Position numbers and translations under genes: made by a program. A stretch of 64,000 nucleotides of DNA from Zygnema cylindricum. Taxonomy: Eukaryota > Streptophyta > Zygnematophyceae > Zygnematales > Zygnemataceae. Shown here in pieces: positions 53,195 through 64,000 of the stretch (position 1 is its first letter; every line of letters starts with the position of its first letter). Below the pieces are notes generated by a model. That model had not been told where the DNA came from. It worked only from the letters and a program-made list of their open reading frames with translations, and ran no database searches. The stretch lies in NCBI GenBank assembly GCA_037447655.1, contig JBBHKE010001856.1, positions 276,980-340,979 of the forward strand, given 5' to 3'.

Positions 53195-56100
53195 ATGCTC
53201 CGCCCCCACAATCGGCCAATCACAGAGCGAGAACTTTCCCTTCTCGTTTCCTCCATCCTCTCCCTCGACGACCCCCCTTCCCCTCTCTCCTCCCCCAAAT
53301 CCACACTAAATCTCCTCCTCACCCAGAAAACGACAAAATTGTCTCAAAAATCTCTCTCTGTCGTTATCCGAAAACTCGGTCAAAAGGGAAAAATCGAAAA
53401 ATGTTTCGAATTATATCATTGGATGACCCAAAAACCCCAATTTTGTCCGGATAGCGATATTTTTGGAGCTCTCCTTCACGCCTCTCTCCAAAATTCTCGA
53501 TTCCCATTGGTCGAAAAATTGCACCGGAAGGCGGTGGAGCGACAGCTGTCGCTCTCTCCGAGAACGCTGGAAACCCTAATTTTGGCGTATACCCAAATGG
53601 GGAATTATGATAAGGCGTTAGGGGTTTTGAGAGAGAGGAGGCAGGGATGGGAGAGAGGGAGAGAGAGAGGAGGTGGAGGTGGTGGTGGGGGAGGAGGGGG
53701 AGGGGGAGAGAGAGGAGAGAGGGAGAGAGGAGAGAGGGAGAGAGAGGAGAGGGAGGCGTGGCTATACATAAGTTTAATTGAAGCTTGTAGTAAAAGGGGA
53801 AAAAAGAGACTGGTGAAGCTTCTTTTGGAAGAAATGAGGGTTTTTTTGAGTTATTTGGGAGAAATTAGGGGGGAGGAGGATAGAATATTATTGAAGAAGG
53901 AGGTAAAGATGGAGGAGATGGAGGTGTTGGAGGTGGGATTTGGAGAAGAAAAAGAATTAATGCATTTTGGAGAGTTGGGGTTAGAGAGAGATAAAAAAAG
54001 AAAAGGTTTCTTGAGAAGAGATATGTACGGACGACTAATCGCAGCTTGTAGTAAAGTTGGATTATTGAAGGAATTTAATACGTTTGTAAATAGTATTAAA
54101 AATGGAAAACCCATAATTTTAGAACCGGAATCGGTGGATAAGGCTGGAGGGGGAACAGAGAGTGTTGAGGAGAGAGAGGAAATTGTTAATTTTGCGAGTG
54201 TCGAGGAGAGAGAGGCGATTCTTAATTTGGTGAATTGGACGGCTCTTATTAGTGCTTATGTGAGGGATGGGAGAATTGGAGAGGCTTCCTTCGAGTGTTG
54301 GAAAATGCAAACCGCCGGTTTGAAATTGGATCTTGTCGCGTTTCGAGTCATGATGGATGTTTTTGTAAAGGTGAGTGAGATTTGCGACATTATTTTTGAA
54401 CATTGTTTTTGATCTCTGTTTTTTAACATTGTTTTTAAACATTTTTTTGGAACGTTGTTTTTGAACAGTTTTTTAACAACTTTCATTACTATATTATTTT
54501 AGTTTTGAGGTTTTGGGTGTTTTTTGTCAAGGTGAGTGAGATTGCAACATTTTTTTGACATTGTTTTTGAACAACTTTCACTGCTATATTATTTTATTTT
54601 TGGGATTTTGGGTGTTTTTGTAAAGGTGAGTGAGAATGCAACATTTTTTTCGAAAAATGGCTTTTTAGTACTTTGATGTTTTTTTTCTTGGGTTTCGGGT
54701 TTTGCTTCTTGAGTATTATCAAATATTACATTCGTTGGCTTCGGGAAGGAAAGGGAGGGGCATTTCAATTTTGAGAGAGCTCATACTTTGGAAGTGCAAG
54801 CCCTTCCCATTTTTACTCTTTTAAATTCGATGGGATACCCCTTCGGAGGTTTTGCTTTTATGAGGCTTTCCTATCCAGGCTCTAAAAAAGTTGATACCAA
54901 CCTTTAAACATATTCTGTTCTACAATAGAACTTGCAGATATTTGGGTTAAACGTTGTCAAACACAGAAAAAGTGTATAATATATGTATACTTATGCATAT
55001 AGGTATAAGTATATGTACATATATATGTATATATACATAGTACACATGCATATATTACTTATAGATGATGATCAGTACATGCTGTCAAACAAAAAAAACC
55101 TATAAATATCATATGTATACTTTTTCATAAAACTATATACAAAACTATGATGATCAGTTACATCTACTCCAAAATCCGTAGACCTCAGACCCCTTGACTG
55201 AAAACTAAAACGATAGAAATGGATAGAGAAAGACTAAACTTGTGGTTCCGGTTTCAAATGCAGGCAAAAGATGTCATTAAAGTTGTAAATCTTATGAAGC
55301 AAATGCGCCAATCGGGTCAAGCTCCAACTCTTTTGGAATACAACTCTCTTGTTGGACTTTATTGCATCACGGGTTCTCCCGAGAAGGCGAGAAATATTTT
55401 GAAAGAAATGCAAATGTTTGGAATAGCTCCAAATGTCGACACTTATAACCATATTTTACAATCATTTAATGATACCGGACAGTCGACATCGGCCCTCCAA
55501 GTCGAAATGACAATGAGAAGCGCCGGGATTTCGGCCAATCTTAAGACATATTGTATCAAAATAGCTATTTATTTGCAATTAAAAGATTGGGAAAGTTTAG
55601 AAAAATTGTTGAAAAGAATGCAAGACACGGGGACGGCTCTTCCTGAAAAAGAAGCCAAGGCAATTGTGGATGAGTACACTAAAAGAGGAAAAAAAGACGA
55701 GGTTTGGGAGTTGTTACGGAGTATGAAGATATCCGGAGGAGGCCGTGAGGGCTCTCTCTTTTTTTCTCTACAAGTCGAATTAGTTAAGAAGGAGAAACAA
55801 CAAAAAATTATTAAGTGGTGCTCTCATTTTGAAGTCTTATGCGAGGAGGGAAGAGTGGAGGAGGCGAGAGAAGCCCTTAGGGCAATCCACGACTCCGAGA
55901 AAACGCTTCCTAGTGAAAATTATAATGTCATTTTACAAACTTGTAAGCGCCTTGGTCATGCGAAGCTTAGTCTTTTTATCGGTGAGATGATGAGAAAAAG
56001 AAGGCAAAAACTATCCGCGGAAATGTATTGGATGTTAGTAGAAAGTTATTTGGAGACGGGAGATCTAATTGGGGCTCAAGGCGAGGTTATAGCTTTGTCC

Positions 56101-56295
56101 GGTCATGGATTCCCAATACCACAAGAATTAGCGTGGCGATTGGTTGAAGTCCACGAGAAATTCGGAAGGAACAATAATTTTTTTTTTCGACAATTACAAG
56201 ATGTGAAAGTGTGTGGGACGACTTTTGGACTCATGCCTTTTCAAGAATGGTTACAGAACGAGATGTCCCACGACTACGGAGATTCACAAACTTAA
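53195..56295 (+). CDS. Pentatricopeptide-repeat (PPR) protein
   Basis: Two exons, 53195-54370 and 55264-56295, join in frame at a GTGAGT donor and ATGCAG acceptor to give 735 residues. PPR proteins are helical-repeat RNA-binding proteins that act on chloroplast or mitochondrial transcripts. P-type motifs are clear: LETLILAYTQMGNYDKALGV, YISLIEACSKRGKKRLVKLL, WTALISAYVRDGRIGEASFE, EYNSLVGLYCITGSPEKA, TYNHILQSFNDTGQSTSALQ and NYNVILQTCKRLGHA. No C-terminal DYW, E or SMR domain. The start is the first ATG after a CT-rich leader; the Ser/Pro/Leu-rich N-terminus could serve in organelle import. Between two motifs near residues 150-190, polypurine expansion encodes a Gly run and RERGERERE-type sequence, probably an extruded loop. 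The donor region is repeated twice more within the intron. Confidence 0.93.
54358..54640 (+). repeat. Exon end and splice donor repeated three times in the PPR intron
   Basis: TTTTTGTAAAGGTGAGTGAGA at the true exon end is copied with few changes near 54520-54540 and 54615-54635, each followed by GCAACATTTTTT-like sequence. Only the first donor keeps the protein frame without stops. Confidence 0.8.
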
Positions 56296-56734
56296 TTTTT
56301 TTCTGGAAAAGGTCGAGGATGATATTTCGACTCGTGTTGAGCATTTTTATGGTTGGAACCCCAATAAACCCTAGAAAACCCTAAAAATCCCTAAAAAACC
56401 CCTTTGTTTTAATAAAGTTATAGGGTTGTTCTAGGGTTTTGTTTGAGCTAGAATTTAACAAATTTCAATAGTTTTCTATGCCTTCGTCTTCACGGAAATA
56501 ATCGGTTGCGATTTCTTATTACGTTGTCAAGGTTTTTTAAGAAAGCAAAATGTAGTTGCAATAAATTTTGTTAGAAAAAGTAAATGTGTAACAAATTTAA
56601 ACATCGTCTTTTTTTTTTGATGTACTACAACAAAAGTCAAAAATCCTTTGACCTTTCCTCAGATTCTCTCCCACATTGGTTGTCTCATGGACTAAAAGAG
56701 TTGTAAATATAACGGGGTCCAGTCAAGTTAGTTG

Positions 56735-57424
56735 TAACCTCCCTCTCCCTCTCCCTCTTCCGCTTCCACTCCCTCTTCCGCTCCCACTCCCTCTCTCACA
56801 CCCACCCCCCCTTCCTCTCTTTCCCTCACCCTCTCTCTCTCCCTCTCCCTCTTCCTCTCCATCTCTCTCATGGCGTCCAGTCAAGTTCCATATAACATCT
56901 CTCTCCCTTTCCCTCTCCCTCTCCCTCTCCATCACCCACTCCCTCCCCTTCCCCCTCCCTCTGTCCCTCTCCCTCTTCCCCCCCCCTCCCCTCTCCTTAT
57001 CCCTCCCCCCCACCACCACCCCCCCCCCCCTCCCCCCCCACCCCTCCCCTCTGTCCCTCTCCCTCTCCTCCTCCCTCTCGCACTCCCTCCCTCAAACCCA
57101 CTCCCCCTTCCCCACAATGTCCCTCACCCTCTCTTTCTCTCCCTCTCCCTCTTTTCCATGAGGTCCAATCAAGTTCCGTGTACCCTCTCTCACTCTCTCC
57201 CTCTCCCTTTCCCTCTTCCAGTCCCTCCCTCCCTCCCTCCCTCCCTCCCTCCCTCCCTCCCTCCCTCCTTCCCTCCCTCCCTCCCTCCCTCCCTCCCTCC
57301 CTCCCTCCCTCCCTCCCTCCCTCCCTCCCTCCCTCCCTCCCTCCCTCCCTCCCTCCCTCCCTCCCTCCCTCCCTCCCTCCCTCCTTCCCTCCCTCCCTCC
57401 CTCCCTCCCTCCCTCCCTCCCTTC
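56735..57424. repeat. CT-rich simple-repeat block with CCCT satellite
   Basis: CTCTCC-type repeats with a recurring GTCCAGTCAAGTT (56717, 56873; variant at 57165), followed by an almost pure (CCCT)n run from ~57222 to 57424. A poly-C run follows at ~57576-57597. Long open frames here are low-complexity artefacts. Confidence 0.93.
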
Positions 57425-58631
57425 CTCTCCCTCCCCTCCCCTTTCAGGAAATTATTCTGCTCGAAGCCACAGGCAGTTTTTAAACAGTTGAAAACGGCAA
57501 AGTTTTCTTTTTTCTTCAAAATTTTTAAAAGTCAAGTTGGTAGTTTTCCTTGGCCCCTCCTCTCCCCTCCTCTCCCCCCCCCCCCCCCCCCCCCCCCTCC
57601 CCCGATTTTTAAGAAACTGGCGATATCAAACCATACGGGTACATGGAAACAACAAAAAAAAAAAAAAAACGGTAAAACCAAACTGAAAAAAGTCACGGAA
57701 ATCAAATAAACAAACAAACAAAAAAAGCTTCTCGCACACTATCTCAAAAAGACGTACATAAGTCAAACTGTCTTCTGTACAAGCTTTGTACACAAGTCAA
57801 AAAAATTATACGTAATTAAACGGTATTGTACGGAATTGGACGGAATTGTAAAATAAATAGTAAAACAACAATTGCATTTCCGATACAGTAAAGAGGTGTT
57901 TCTTTTTTACGTCTGTATTTTTCCCATGTACTAATTACTTTTTTTTATATACACTATTTGTTGTATGACATAATTTCCACATAATACAAACAATTGTACG
58001 GCAATTTTGATTCAGATTACATTATGTTTTGCAAAAACCACAAAAAGAAAAAAAAAAAAGTTGGCGACGCGACCAAATAATAAAAAAAATAGGCTTCCAA
58101 CATTGACAAATTTTGTCCTGACGGGGAAGGTGAATCATACTACCGTACTATTGTACTTAGGGTTCGTTTAAGTAAAATTTCCCAAAAAAAATGTACGAAT
58201 TGTACTATTTCGCCTAAAAAAATAGTGTAAAACTTTGAAAGGACAATTACTAATTACTATTTTCCTCATGGCAATATACCTGGTGAATGTCCACTCTAAT
58301 CTCCCCTTCCGCATCAAATACAGTATGGACAAGCATTCCCATAAAATTTTATGGTTTTCTCTTTCATGTCGGTTTTAAAATTTCAAGACTAACTCTCCCT
58401 CCCCTCTCCCTCTCCCACTCCCTCTCCCTCTCCCTCTCCCTCTCCCTCTCCCTCTCCCTCTCCCTCTCCCTCTCCCTCTCCCTCTCCCTCTTTGACTTTT
58501 CAGTATATTTTAAGGTATCCAAAACAGTGTGTTAAATAAATCATGATAACTTTTCCCCTCTCGGAGTGTAAATAAATAATTGGGGTCTCCAAAAGTTCGA
58601 CCGATATATCGATTTATTTTCGACGATAGTA
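57425..58631. other. Intergenic, no supported gene
   Basis: Contains a poly-C run near 57580, GTAC-rich DNA at 57770-58200, and a (CTCTCC)n tract at 58395-58492. Nothing coding recognised. Confidence 0.55.
58395..58492. repeat. CTCTCC hexamer satellite
   Basis: About sixteen hexamer units; the same hexamer recurs at 44757-44812, 53015-53190, 61146-61200, 61539-61750 and 62103-62166. Confidence 0.95.
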
Positions 58632-58694
58632 CATTGTGAATCACTATTAGAGTAAAAAAAATAAATTACTAATAATTATTAATTAATTTAGTAA

Positions 58695-59690
58695 AATTAT
58701 TGGCCGTAGGACATATCCGATTGATATTGTACTACTCGATGGTGCATATTGCATTATATTATATTATAATGTTTATTATAAATTTATAAACGTAATTAAG
58801 GATTTTATACTTAAAACTAGCGGAATAAATGAAAACTTTAACTGAATAAGGAATATAATCACCTAATATTATGATATGTACCATTAATATTAGCAACAAA
58901 ACAGGAATTTGAAGTAAATAATGAGATTTGGTGACATTGTTTTTGGTGAAGTCTGTCTCGAATCCAATTCAGATAATATAATAAACATAATATTAAATAA
59001 TAACATAATATTAAATAATAAACTTAAATTATTGGCCGTAGGACATATCCGATTGATATTGTACTACTCGATGGTGCATATTGCATTATATTATATTATA
59101 ATGTTTATTATAAATTTATAAACGTAATTAAGGATTTTATACTTAAAACTAGCGGAATAAATGAAAACTTTAACTGAATAAGGAATATAATCACCTAATA
59201 TTATGATATGTACCATTAATATTAGCAACAAAACAGGAATTTGAAGTAAATAATGAGATTTGGTGACATTGTTTTTGGTGAAGTCTGTCTCGAATCCAAT
59301 TCAGATAATATAATAAACATAATATTAAATAATAACATAATATTAAATAATAAACTTAAATTGTTGGCCGTAGGACATATCCGATTGATATTGTACTACT
59401 CGATGGTGCATATTGCATTATATTATATTATAATGTTTATTATAAATTTATAAACGTAATTAAGGATTTTATACTTAAAACTAGCGGAATAAATGAAAAC
59501 TTTAACTGAATAAGGAATATAATCACCTAATATTATGATATGTACCATTAATATTAGCAACAAAACAGGAATTTGAAGTAAATAATGAGATTTGGTGACA
59601 TTGTTTTTGGTGAAGTCTGTCTCGAATCCAATTCATATAATATAATAAACATAATATTAAATAATAACATAATATTAAATAATAAACTTA
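58695..59690. repeat. Three 332-bp tandem repeats
   Basis: Units start at 58695, 59027 and 59359 and are nearly identical (one change in the first bases of unit 3, one in the last part). Each has a 66-codon open frame that starts MRFGDIVFGEV and whose end crosses the unit boundary; no family match, probably not a gene. Confidence 0.95.
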
Positions 59691-59730
59691 ATATTAAATA
59701 ATAACATGATATTGAACAATTAACATAATA

Positions 59731-59836
59731 TGGTCTAGTGGCTCGACATGTTGGAGTGGCCGCCCAGTGACTAAGGAGTGTGATTTTGCACTCAAAGGTA
59801 CTACAAACGACTCTCCTCCCACGGTGGTCGAGATTC
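59731..59836 (+). repeat. Possible tRNA-derived SINE fragment
   Basis: TGGTCTAGTGG (59731-59741) fits a pol III A box and GGTCGAGATTC (59826-59836) is near a B box. The spacing of ~95 bp is longer than usual, and no poly-A tail or duplication is seen. Confidence 0.3.
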
Positions 59837-60239
59837 TTTTGGTTCCCATGTACCCTGATGGTTTACCATCGCACTTTTGTAATAAAGTCTCGTATATGTA
59901 TAATGTGAGATTAAATTTTAAATCAGTTATTCGATGACAAGGCTGGTTCTGAACTGTTAAAAGAATTTAGCGTTAAGTAGTATAACTAGGATTATCAACG
60001 CCGTTTTTTGTTCAAAGGGCAGAAAGAAAAATAGGCACTAAATTAGTGTTATTTTACACTAATAGCGATTCACAGTGAGTGCACAGTAATTTAAAAAAAA
60101 CCAGTAGATTAATTAATCAACTTACTTCTTTAATGGGTCAAAAATAGTACTATCTTAAAGTGTTATTCTCAGATTCGGTCAGGTGAATTTTTTTTACCGT
60201 GGTGTTCACAATGTTTTTTTTTTTTTTCCTTTTTTAGGG

Positions 60240-60352
60240 GGGGAGGGAGGTGGGACGAGCGTGGGATGAGAGGGGGAGGGAGGGAGGGAGGGAGGGAGGG
60301 AAGGAGGGAGAGGGAGAGAGGGATGGAGGGACGGAGGGAGGGAGGGAGAGAG
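60240..60352. repeat. GGGA-rich purine repeat
   Basis: (GGGA)n and GAGAGG runs; opposite strand polarity to the CCCT block at 57222. Confidence 0.9.
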
Positions 60353-60501
60353 GGAGGCAAGTATAATCCTACGAAACAAAAATATGGCGGAATGGAAAAC
60401 AAAAATATACTTGAGCTTAAAAAAATGAATACTCCGCAAAATCGAAGGGTCATACATTGCAATCTTTCCCAACAAAACTTTTTATCACTTCAGTACTAAA
60501 C

Positions 60502-63500
60502 CTAACTGAACGGAACACGAATAGAAAATGTTCTCTCTCTGGGAGCGTCCTTGCTGACAATGATACCAATTCTAGTGTGGATACGGTGGACATAAATAGC
60601 TTCCGTACTATTCATCCCAAAAACTTTTCCATAACCTTTTTCATAATCATTTTTGGAATCTTTTTCATAATCTTTTTCGAAAACTTTTTCAGAATCTCTT
60701 TCAGAATCTTTTCCACAATTTTTTTCAAAATTGTTTTCAGAATCATTTTCAGAATCTTTTCCCGTACGGAAATTATCATTCAATTCTCTTTCTCGTGTTC
60801 CCACATTTGTATTCAAATTGACATTCATATTATTCTCCACATTTGTCTTTTTCCAAACCATACCGTCGACTTCCGATAAAATTTTCCGTTCCGTTTCTTT
60901 TACCTCTCGACGAAGATACAAAACAGCGTCCAATATCACCTGTCAACAAAAAAACCCCCATGGATTCAATACTTCATATTTTTTATTAAATATTGTTTAT
61001 TACATATTAATTTTTTTCTCTATGTGTTCCTATGTTGTCTTTTCAAATAGAAAACACACAAAAGAATCTTGTGATAAATACACATAAATTTCTCATAGAT
61101 ACAGAAAAAGTGGCGTTATCAAGGATTAAGACTATTCTCTGGATAACTCTCCCTCTCTCACTCCCTTTCCCTGTCCCTCTTCCCTCTCCCCTCTCCTCTA
61201 TTCAAATTGAACTGGATTTTGGCGATAAGTATTTTCTATCAGGACTCCAAATTTGGGAAAAACCTTAGAGCAATTTTTGGTACCATGACTCCATATTAAA
61301 TACCGTGTACACAAATATTTCCAAATAGGAGATCGAATCACAACTCCCCACCCAAGAGCGTTTTTTAAAGCTTTTTCTTTTATTTGAAATTGGAAAAACC
61401 TAATTTTGAGTAATCTCTCAAAAAGAAAGAGACTCTCGACGGGTCATAATAGTCAAAGTCTTGGTAAGTCAACGGAATGTACCGGATGTACTTCTTTTGG
61501 ACGAGTCCAAAAACGTCACTCTCTACCCTCTTTCTATACCACTCCCTCTCCCTCTCCCTACCCCTCTCCTTCTCCTTCTCCTTCTCCCTCTTTTTTCAAC
61601 TGGACCTCTCTCGCTCACTATCCCTCTCCCCAAAATTTGTCTTATCCCTCTCCGTCTTCATCTCCCTCTCCCTCTCCCTTAAATATACCTTTTCCCGCTC
61701 CCTCTTCCTCTCCCTCTCCCTTAAATTTGTCTTATCCCTCTCCCTCTCCTTATTTAAAAACGATCGAGTGGCTTGAAATAATCAAGTAATCAACTCAAAT
61801 AATCAATTAAATCCTATTTAGAGGCGATTTTAATTATCACCCACGACTGGTCTTCTCTCGAGGGTGCTAAGGCTCATCAATCTCAATGACGATAATGAAG
61901 TCTCGAGGAAATTTTTCAATTTTGGAGCTCTTTTTTCTTCAAATGTTGGTTTTTCTTCGAGAGCTCCTATCAGATTTTGGATCTTCTCTTCAAAGAAACT
62001 CACAACGCCTTCTTTAGTGGCGAGATCGAGATCTGTCGTTAAAAGAACGGTACACAAAACTATTTCACAAATGATCCTTTCTGTGTTCCTCGGTGCGGAT
62101 ATACTCTCCCTCTCTCACTCCCTTTGCCTGTCCCTCTTCCCTCTCCCCTCTCCCCTCTTCCCTCTCAAATGGATACCTTTTGATATTTTGACAAATACTA
62201 CTGGCCGAGGAAATGCAACAAAAGTTGGCAATTTCTGTTTTGTTTTGTTTTATTTTCTTTCTTTAAATTAGCTACTACAAACATATTGACGAGTATTTAA
62301 ACATATTTACTACACATATATATATTATGATATGATATGATTTAACACATTTTACCGTAGAACTTAGTCTCACATGTGACAAATCCTTCAAAAAAAAATA
62401 GTGCATTATGTCCACAGTATTTGACAACATTTACCTCCCCTAAACTCCCTTCAATCCCTCAACCTTTCCCTCCTCTCCACCGCTTCCTCTCTCCCTCTAC
62501 TTTCTCCACTACCACTATTTCCTTCACCCAGCTCTACAGCCCTCTCTTCATGTCGCTCCCACCTAACAAGGGTGTATTTGAAAAAACCAAGCTTTGACTA
62601 CCGTTATTATTCTTAATCTTCTTCTTATTCTAATTCATTTTCATTCTAAATCTTTTTCTTACTCTAATTATTCTTATTCATATTCTTCTTATTTTTATTC
62701 ATATTCTTATTCTTACTCTTCTTATTCTTCTTCCTATTTTTATTATTTTTCTTATTCTTCTTTTTCTTCTTATTATGCGAAAAGTGGAAAAAGGATATCA
62801 TATATGTGGTTACCCTGTATTACACTCGTTTCAACAGTTAAATATATAAAAAAACCGTTTAAAACAATAAACAACTGCATATTAACCACAAAAGGGTGTT
62901 TCCATACCTTTTCCCACTTTGAAACCATGACACAAATAATGCACTATTTCCACTCGTTCAACGCTAAAAAAGGTACCATAAAAAAAACAAAGGTCAACAC
63001 TTACCTCTCCGGTTCCACAACTGACTTCGAGAAGTGAGTTAATCGGTAATCCAGAGGGAGAGGGAGAGGGAAGCTCCGGTTGAGATTCTAGGGATTCTTG
63101 CAGTTGATTGATTTCCCTCTCTTTCTCGTTGTAATGTACTGATTCTTGTTTCGCAAGTGCCTCTCTCTCCTCCGGAGGGAGACCTTCGACCCAACCGGAG
63201 ACTTCTAATTGGTCGATCCATTCCTGACCCCAAGTAATCTATTTCATAGGAAAAAAAAAAACAAAAGAAAGAAAGAAAAGGATTTCTGAAGTAAATAATA
63301 ACACCGTTTTTTGTCTCTAAATCAAAAACACTGTTTCTAAAACAACATATATGAAGGACAAATATGAAACGAGCATTCACCAAACCCTTAGAAACAAAAA
63401 AAAAAAGATATGTTAGATATAACCATAACACTAAAACATTAGTAACCGGTAACCATATATCCATAACCATATATCCGGTAACCTCGCTATATTCAATATA

Positions 63501-64000
63501 CCCAAAACTTCGTATTTTCCAATATTGGTCCAATGACTTTCTTATGTTTCTTTATCATAATAATAGTTTCATATGTCCCACTACTTATTCCTAATTCTCC
63601 TTACCTTCTTTTTTCAAACCTCATAGTTCAAAAAACCTCGAAGTTCAAAAAACCTCGAAAAACCTTGAAAAAAACTCAAAAACCATCAAAAAACCTCTTA
63701 AAAAACAAAAAAAAAAAACCTTAAAAAAAAAACCTCAAGAAAAACCTCCAAATACCTCATCTCAAAGAACCCTTGAAAACCCTAAAAAACCTCACCTTCC
63801 GTTGACACAAGATGCCGTCGAGAGTGGAAAGCTCCACACAGGAGCCTCTCCCTTGCCTCCAAACGGAACCGTCTTCACATGGAACCGCCAGCTGCACTCC
63901 GTCGGGAAGGTCCACATGGAACCGTAACAGAATACGACCAAGGTACACTTCTGCCAAGGCAAACCTCCGTTCCCTCTCCGAGGACACACCTCGAAAGGTG
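60502..64000 (-). CDS. Unrecognised multi-exon gene (partial, runs off right edge)
   Basis: I do not recognise the family. Three minus-strand exons join at phase 0 with good GT-AG borders: 64000-63796 (5' part outside the window), 63238-63005, and 60939-60502 ending in a stop. Exon 1 encodes a compact, non-repetitive stretch with FALAEVYLGRILLRFHVDLP and ELSTLDGILCQRK. Exon 2 gives WGQEWIDQLEVSGWVEG followed by a charged helix (ALAKQESVHYNEKEREI), likely coiled coil, and a PSPSPSG run made by CTCTCC repeats. Exon 3 starts VILDAVLYLRREVKETERK, then becomes a low-complexity Glu/Lys/Asp/Asn run with repeated DSE and YEKD-like units, ending FSIRVPFS. The 2.1-kb intron between exons 2 and 3 may hide another exon; 61830-62057 has an open helical-looking frame but its phase does not fit. 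Confidence 0.42.
61146..62166. repeat. Intronic CTCTCC-rich tracts
   Basis: Three separate CT-hexamer tracts (61146-61200, 61539-61750, 62103-62166). The middle one contains three AAATTTGTCTTATCCCTC-like repeats. They lie in the large intron of the minus-strand gene. Confidence 0.85.
62590..62790. repeat. TTCTTATTC-type pyrimidine repeat
   Basis: Irregular repeats of TTCTTATTC/TTACTC over ~180 bp. The Ser/Tyr-rich frame through it is an artefact. Confidence 0.85.

Larger units (their letters stand above)
58632..60077. mobile_element. Large TA-family inverted-repeat element (~1446 bp) carrying a satellite
   Basis: Left end CATTGTGAATCACTATTAGAG after TA; right end CACTAATAGCGATTCACAGTG. Encloses three 332-bp tandem repeats and a tRNA/SINE-like piece. 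The right border lacks TA, so pairing of these two ends as one element is an inference. Confidence 0.5.

Noticed and set aside
56676-57709. Long Ser/Pro/Leu-rich frames
   Set aside because: Pure translation of CT/CCCT simple repeats.
58921-59453. Two identical 66-codon frames
   Set aside because: Created by the 332-bp tandem repeats and overrunning the unit boundary; no family resemblance.
61190-61266. Plus-strand stretch IELDFGDKYFLSGLQIW resembling a discoidin/KATNIP-like strand pattern
   Set aside because: Too short, ends in a stop, and no neighbouring exon on the plus strand supports it.
61830-62057. Minus-strand helical frame between exons of the unrecognised gene
   Set aside because: Candidate acceptors give stops or a phase that cannot join the flanking phase-0 exons; the plus strand is open over the same span as well.
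62594-63037. Tyr/Ser-rich 147-codon frame
   Set aside because: Translation of a TTCTTATTC repeat.

Overview
The window reads as nuclear DNA of a plant-lineage eukaryote, probably a streptophyte (green alga or early-diverging land plant). The evidence is multi-exon genes with GT-AG introns of about 0.2-3 kb, a pentatricopeptide-repeat (PPR) gene, a GCFC/ILP1-type splicing-factor gene, Copia-type LTR retroelements, many short inverted-repeat elements, and AT-rich intergenic DNA. I cannot name the species. No rRNA, tRNA, CRISPR or bacterial operon structure is seen.

Layout. 1-6529 holds a tandem LTR-gag-LTR-gag-LTR array of a gag-only Copia derivative on the minus strand; the two 3190-bp units differ at about five positions. 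6.5-11 kb is repeat-derived. 11034-14575 is a second, decayed member of the same retroelement family with a 5-bp target duplication. About 17.4-25.7 kb carries a MUS81 structure-specific endonuclease gene in 14 recognised exons. 26.7-27.8 kb holds two short inverted-repeat DNA elements, one hAT-like with an 8-bp target duplication. 28236-36299 carries seven exons of a GCFC-domain (ILP1/PAXBP1) gene that lacks its C-terminal end. It is followed at 36904-37119 by an orphan last exon of a Lifeguard/BAX-inhibitor-motif membrane protein. 38.3-43.6 kb is dispersed repeats. 43637-46799 is a broken Crypton-type (Ndc10-like) tyrosine recombinase. 46.8-53 kb is minisatellites, inverted-repeat elements and GTAC-rich intergenic DNA. 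53195-56295 is a two-exon PPR gene. 56.7-60.4 kb is simple repeats and a 3 x 332-bp satellite inside a TA-flanked inverted-repeat element. 60502-64000 contains three minus-strand exons of an unrecognised gene that runs off the right edge.

How the parts relate. The genes are not a pathway: MUS81 cuts recombination intermediates, the GCFC protein is expected in spliceosome disassembly, the Lifeguard exon belongs to an endomembrane protein, and the PPR protein should act on organelle RNA. The same repeats occur in both halves (a 631/633-bp element at 6775 and 38300; a CACCG...CGGTG inverted-repeat family from 16 to 60 kb), so the window comes from one genome, although a local misjoin or deletion near 36.3-36.9 kb is possible. 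The most notable items are the Crypton recombinase, whose closest pattern I know is fungal, and the retroelement family whose primer-binding site matches the anticodon arm of initiator tRNA-Met and lies inside the gag reading frame, with the gag start codon inside the LTR.
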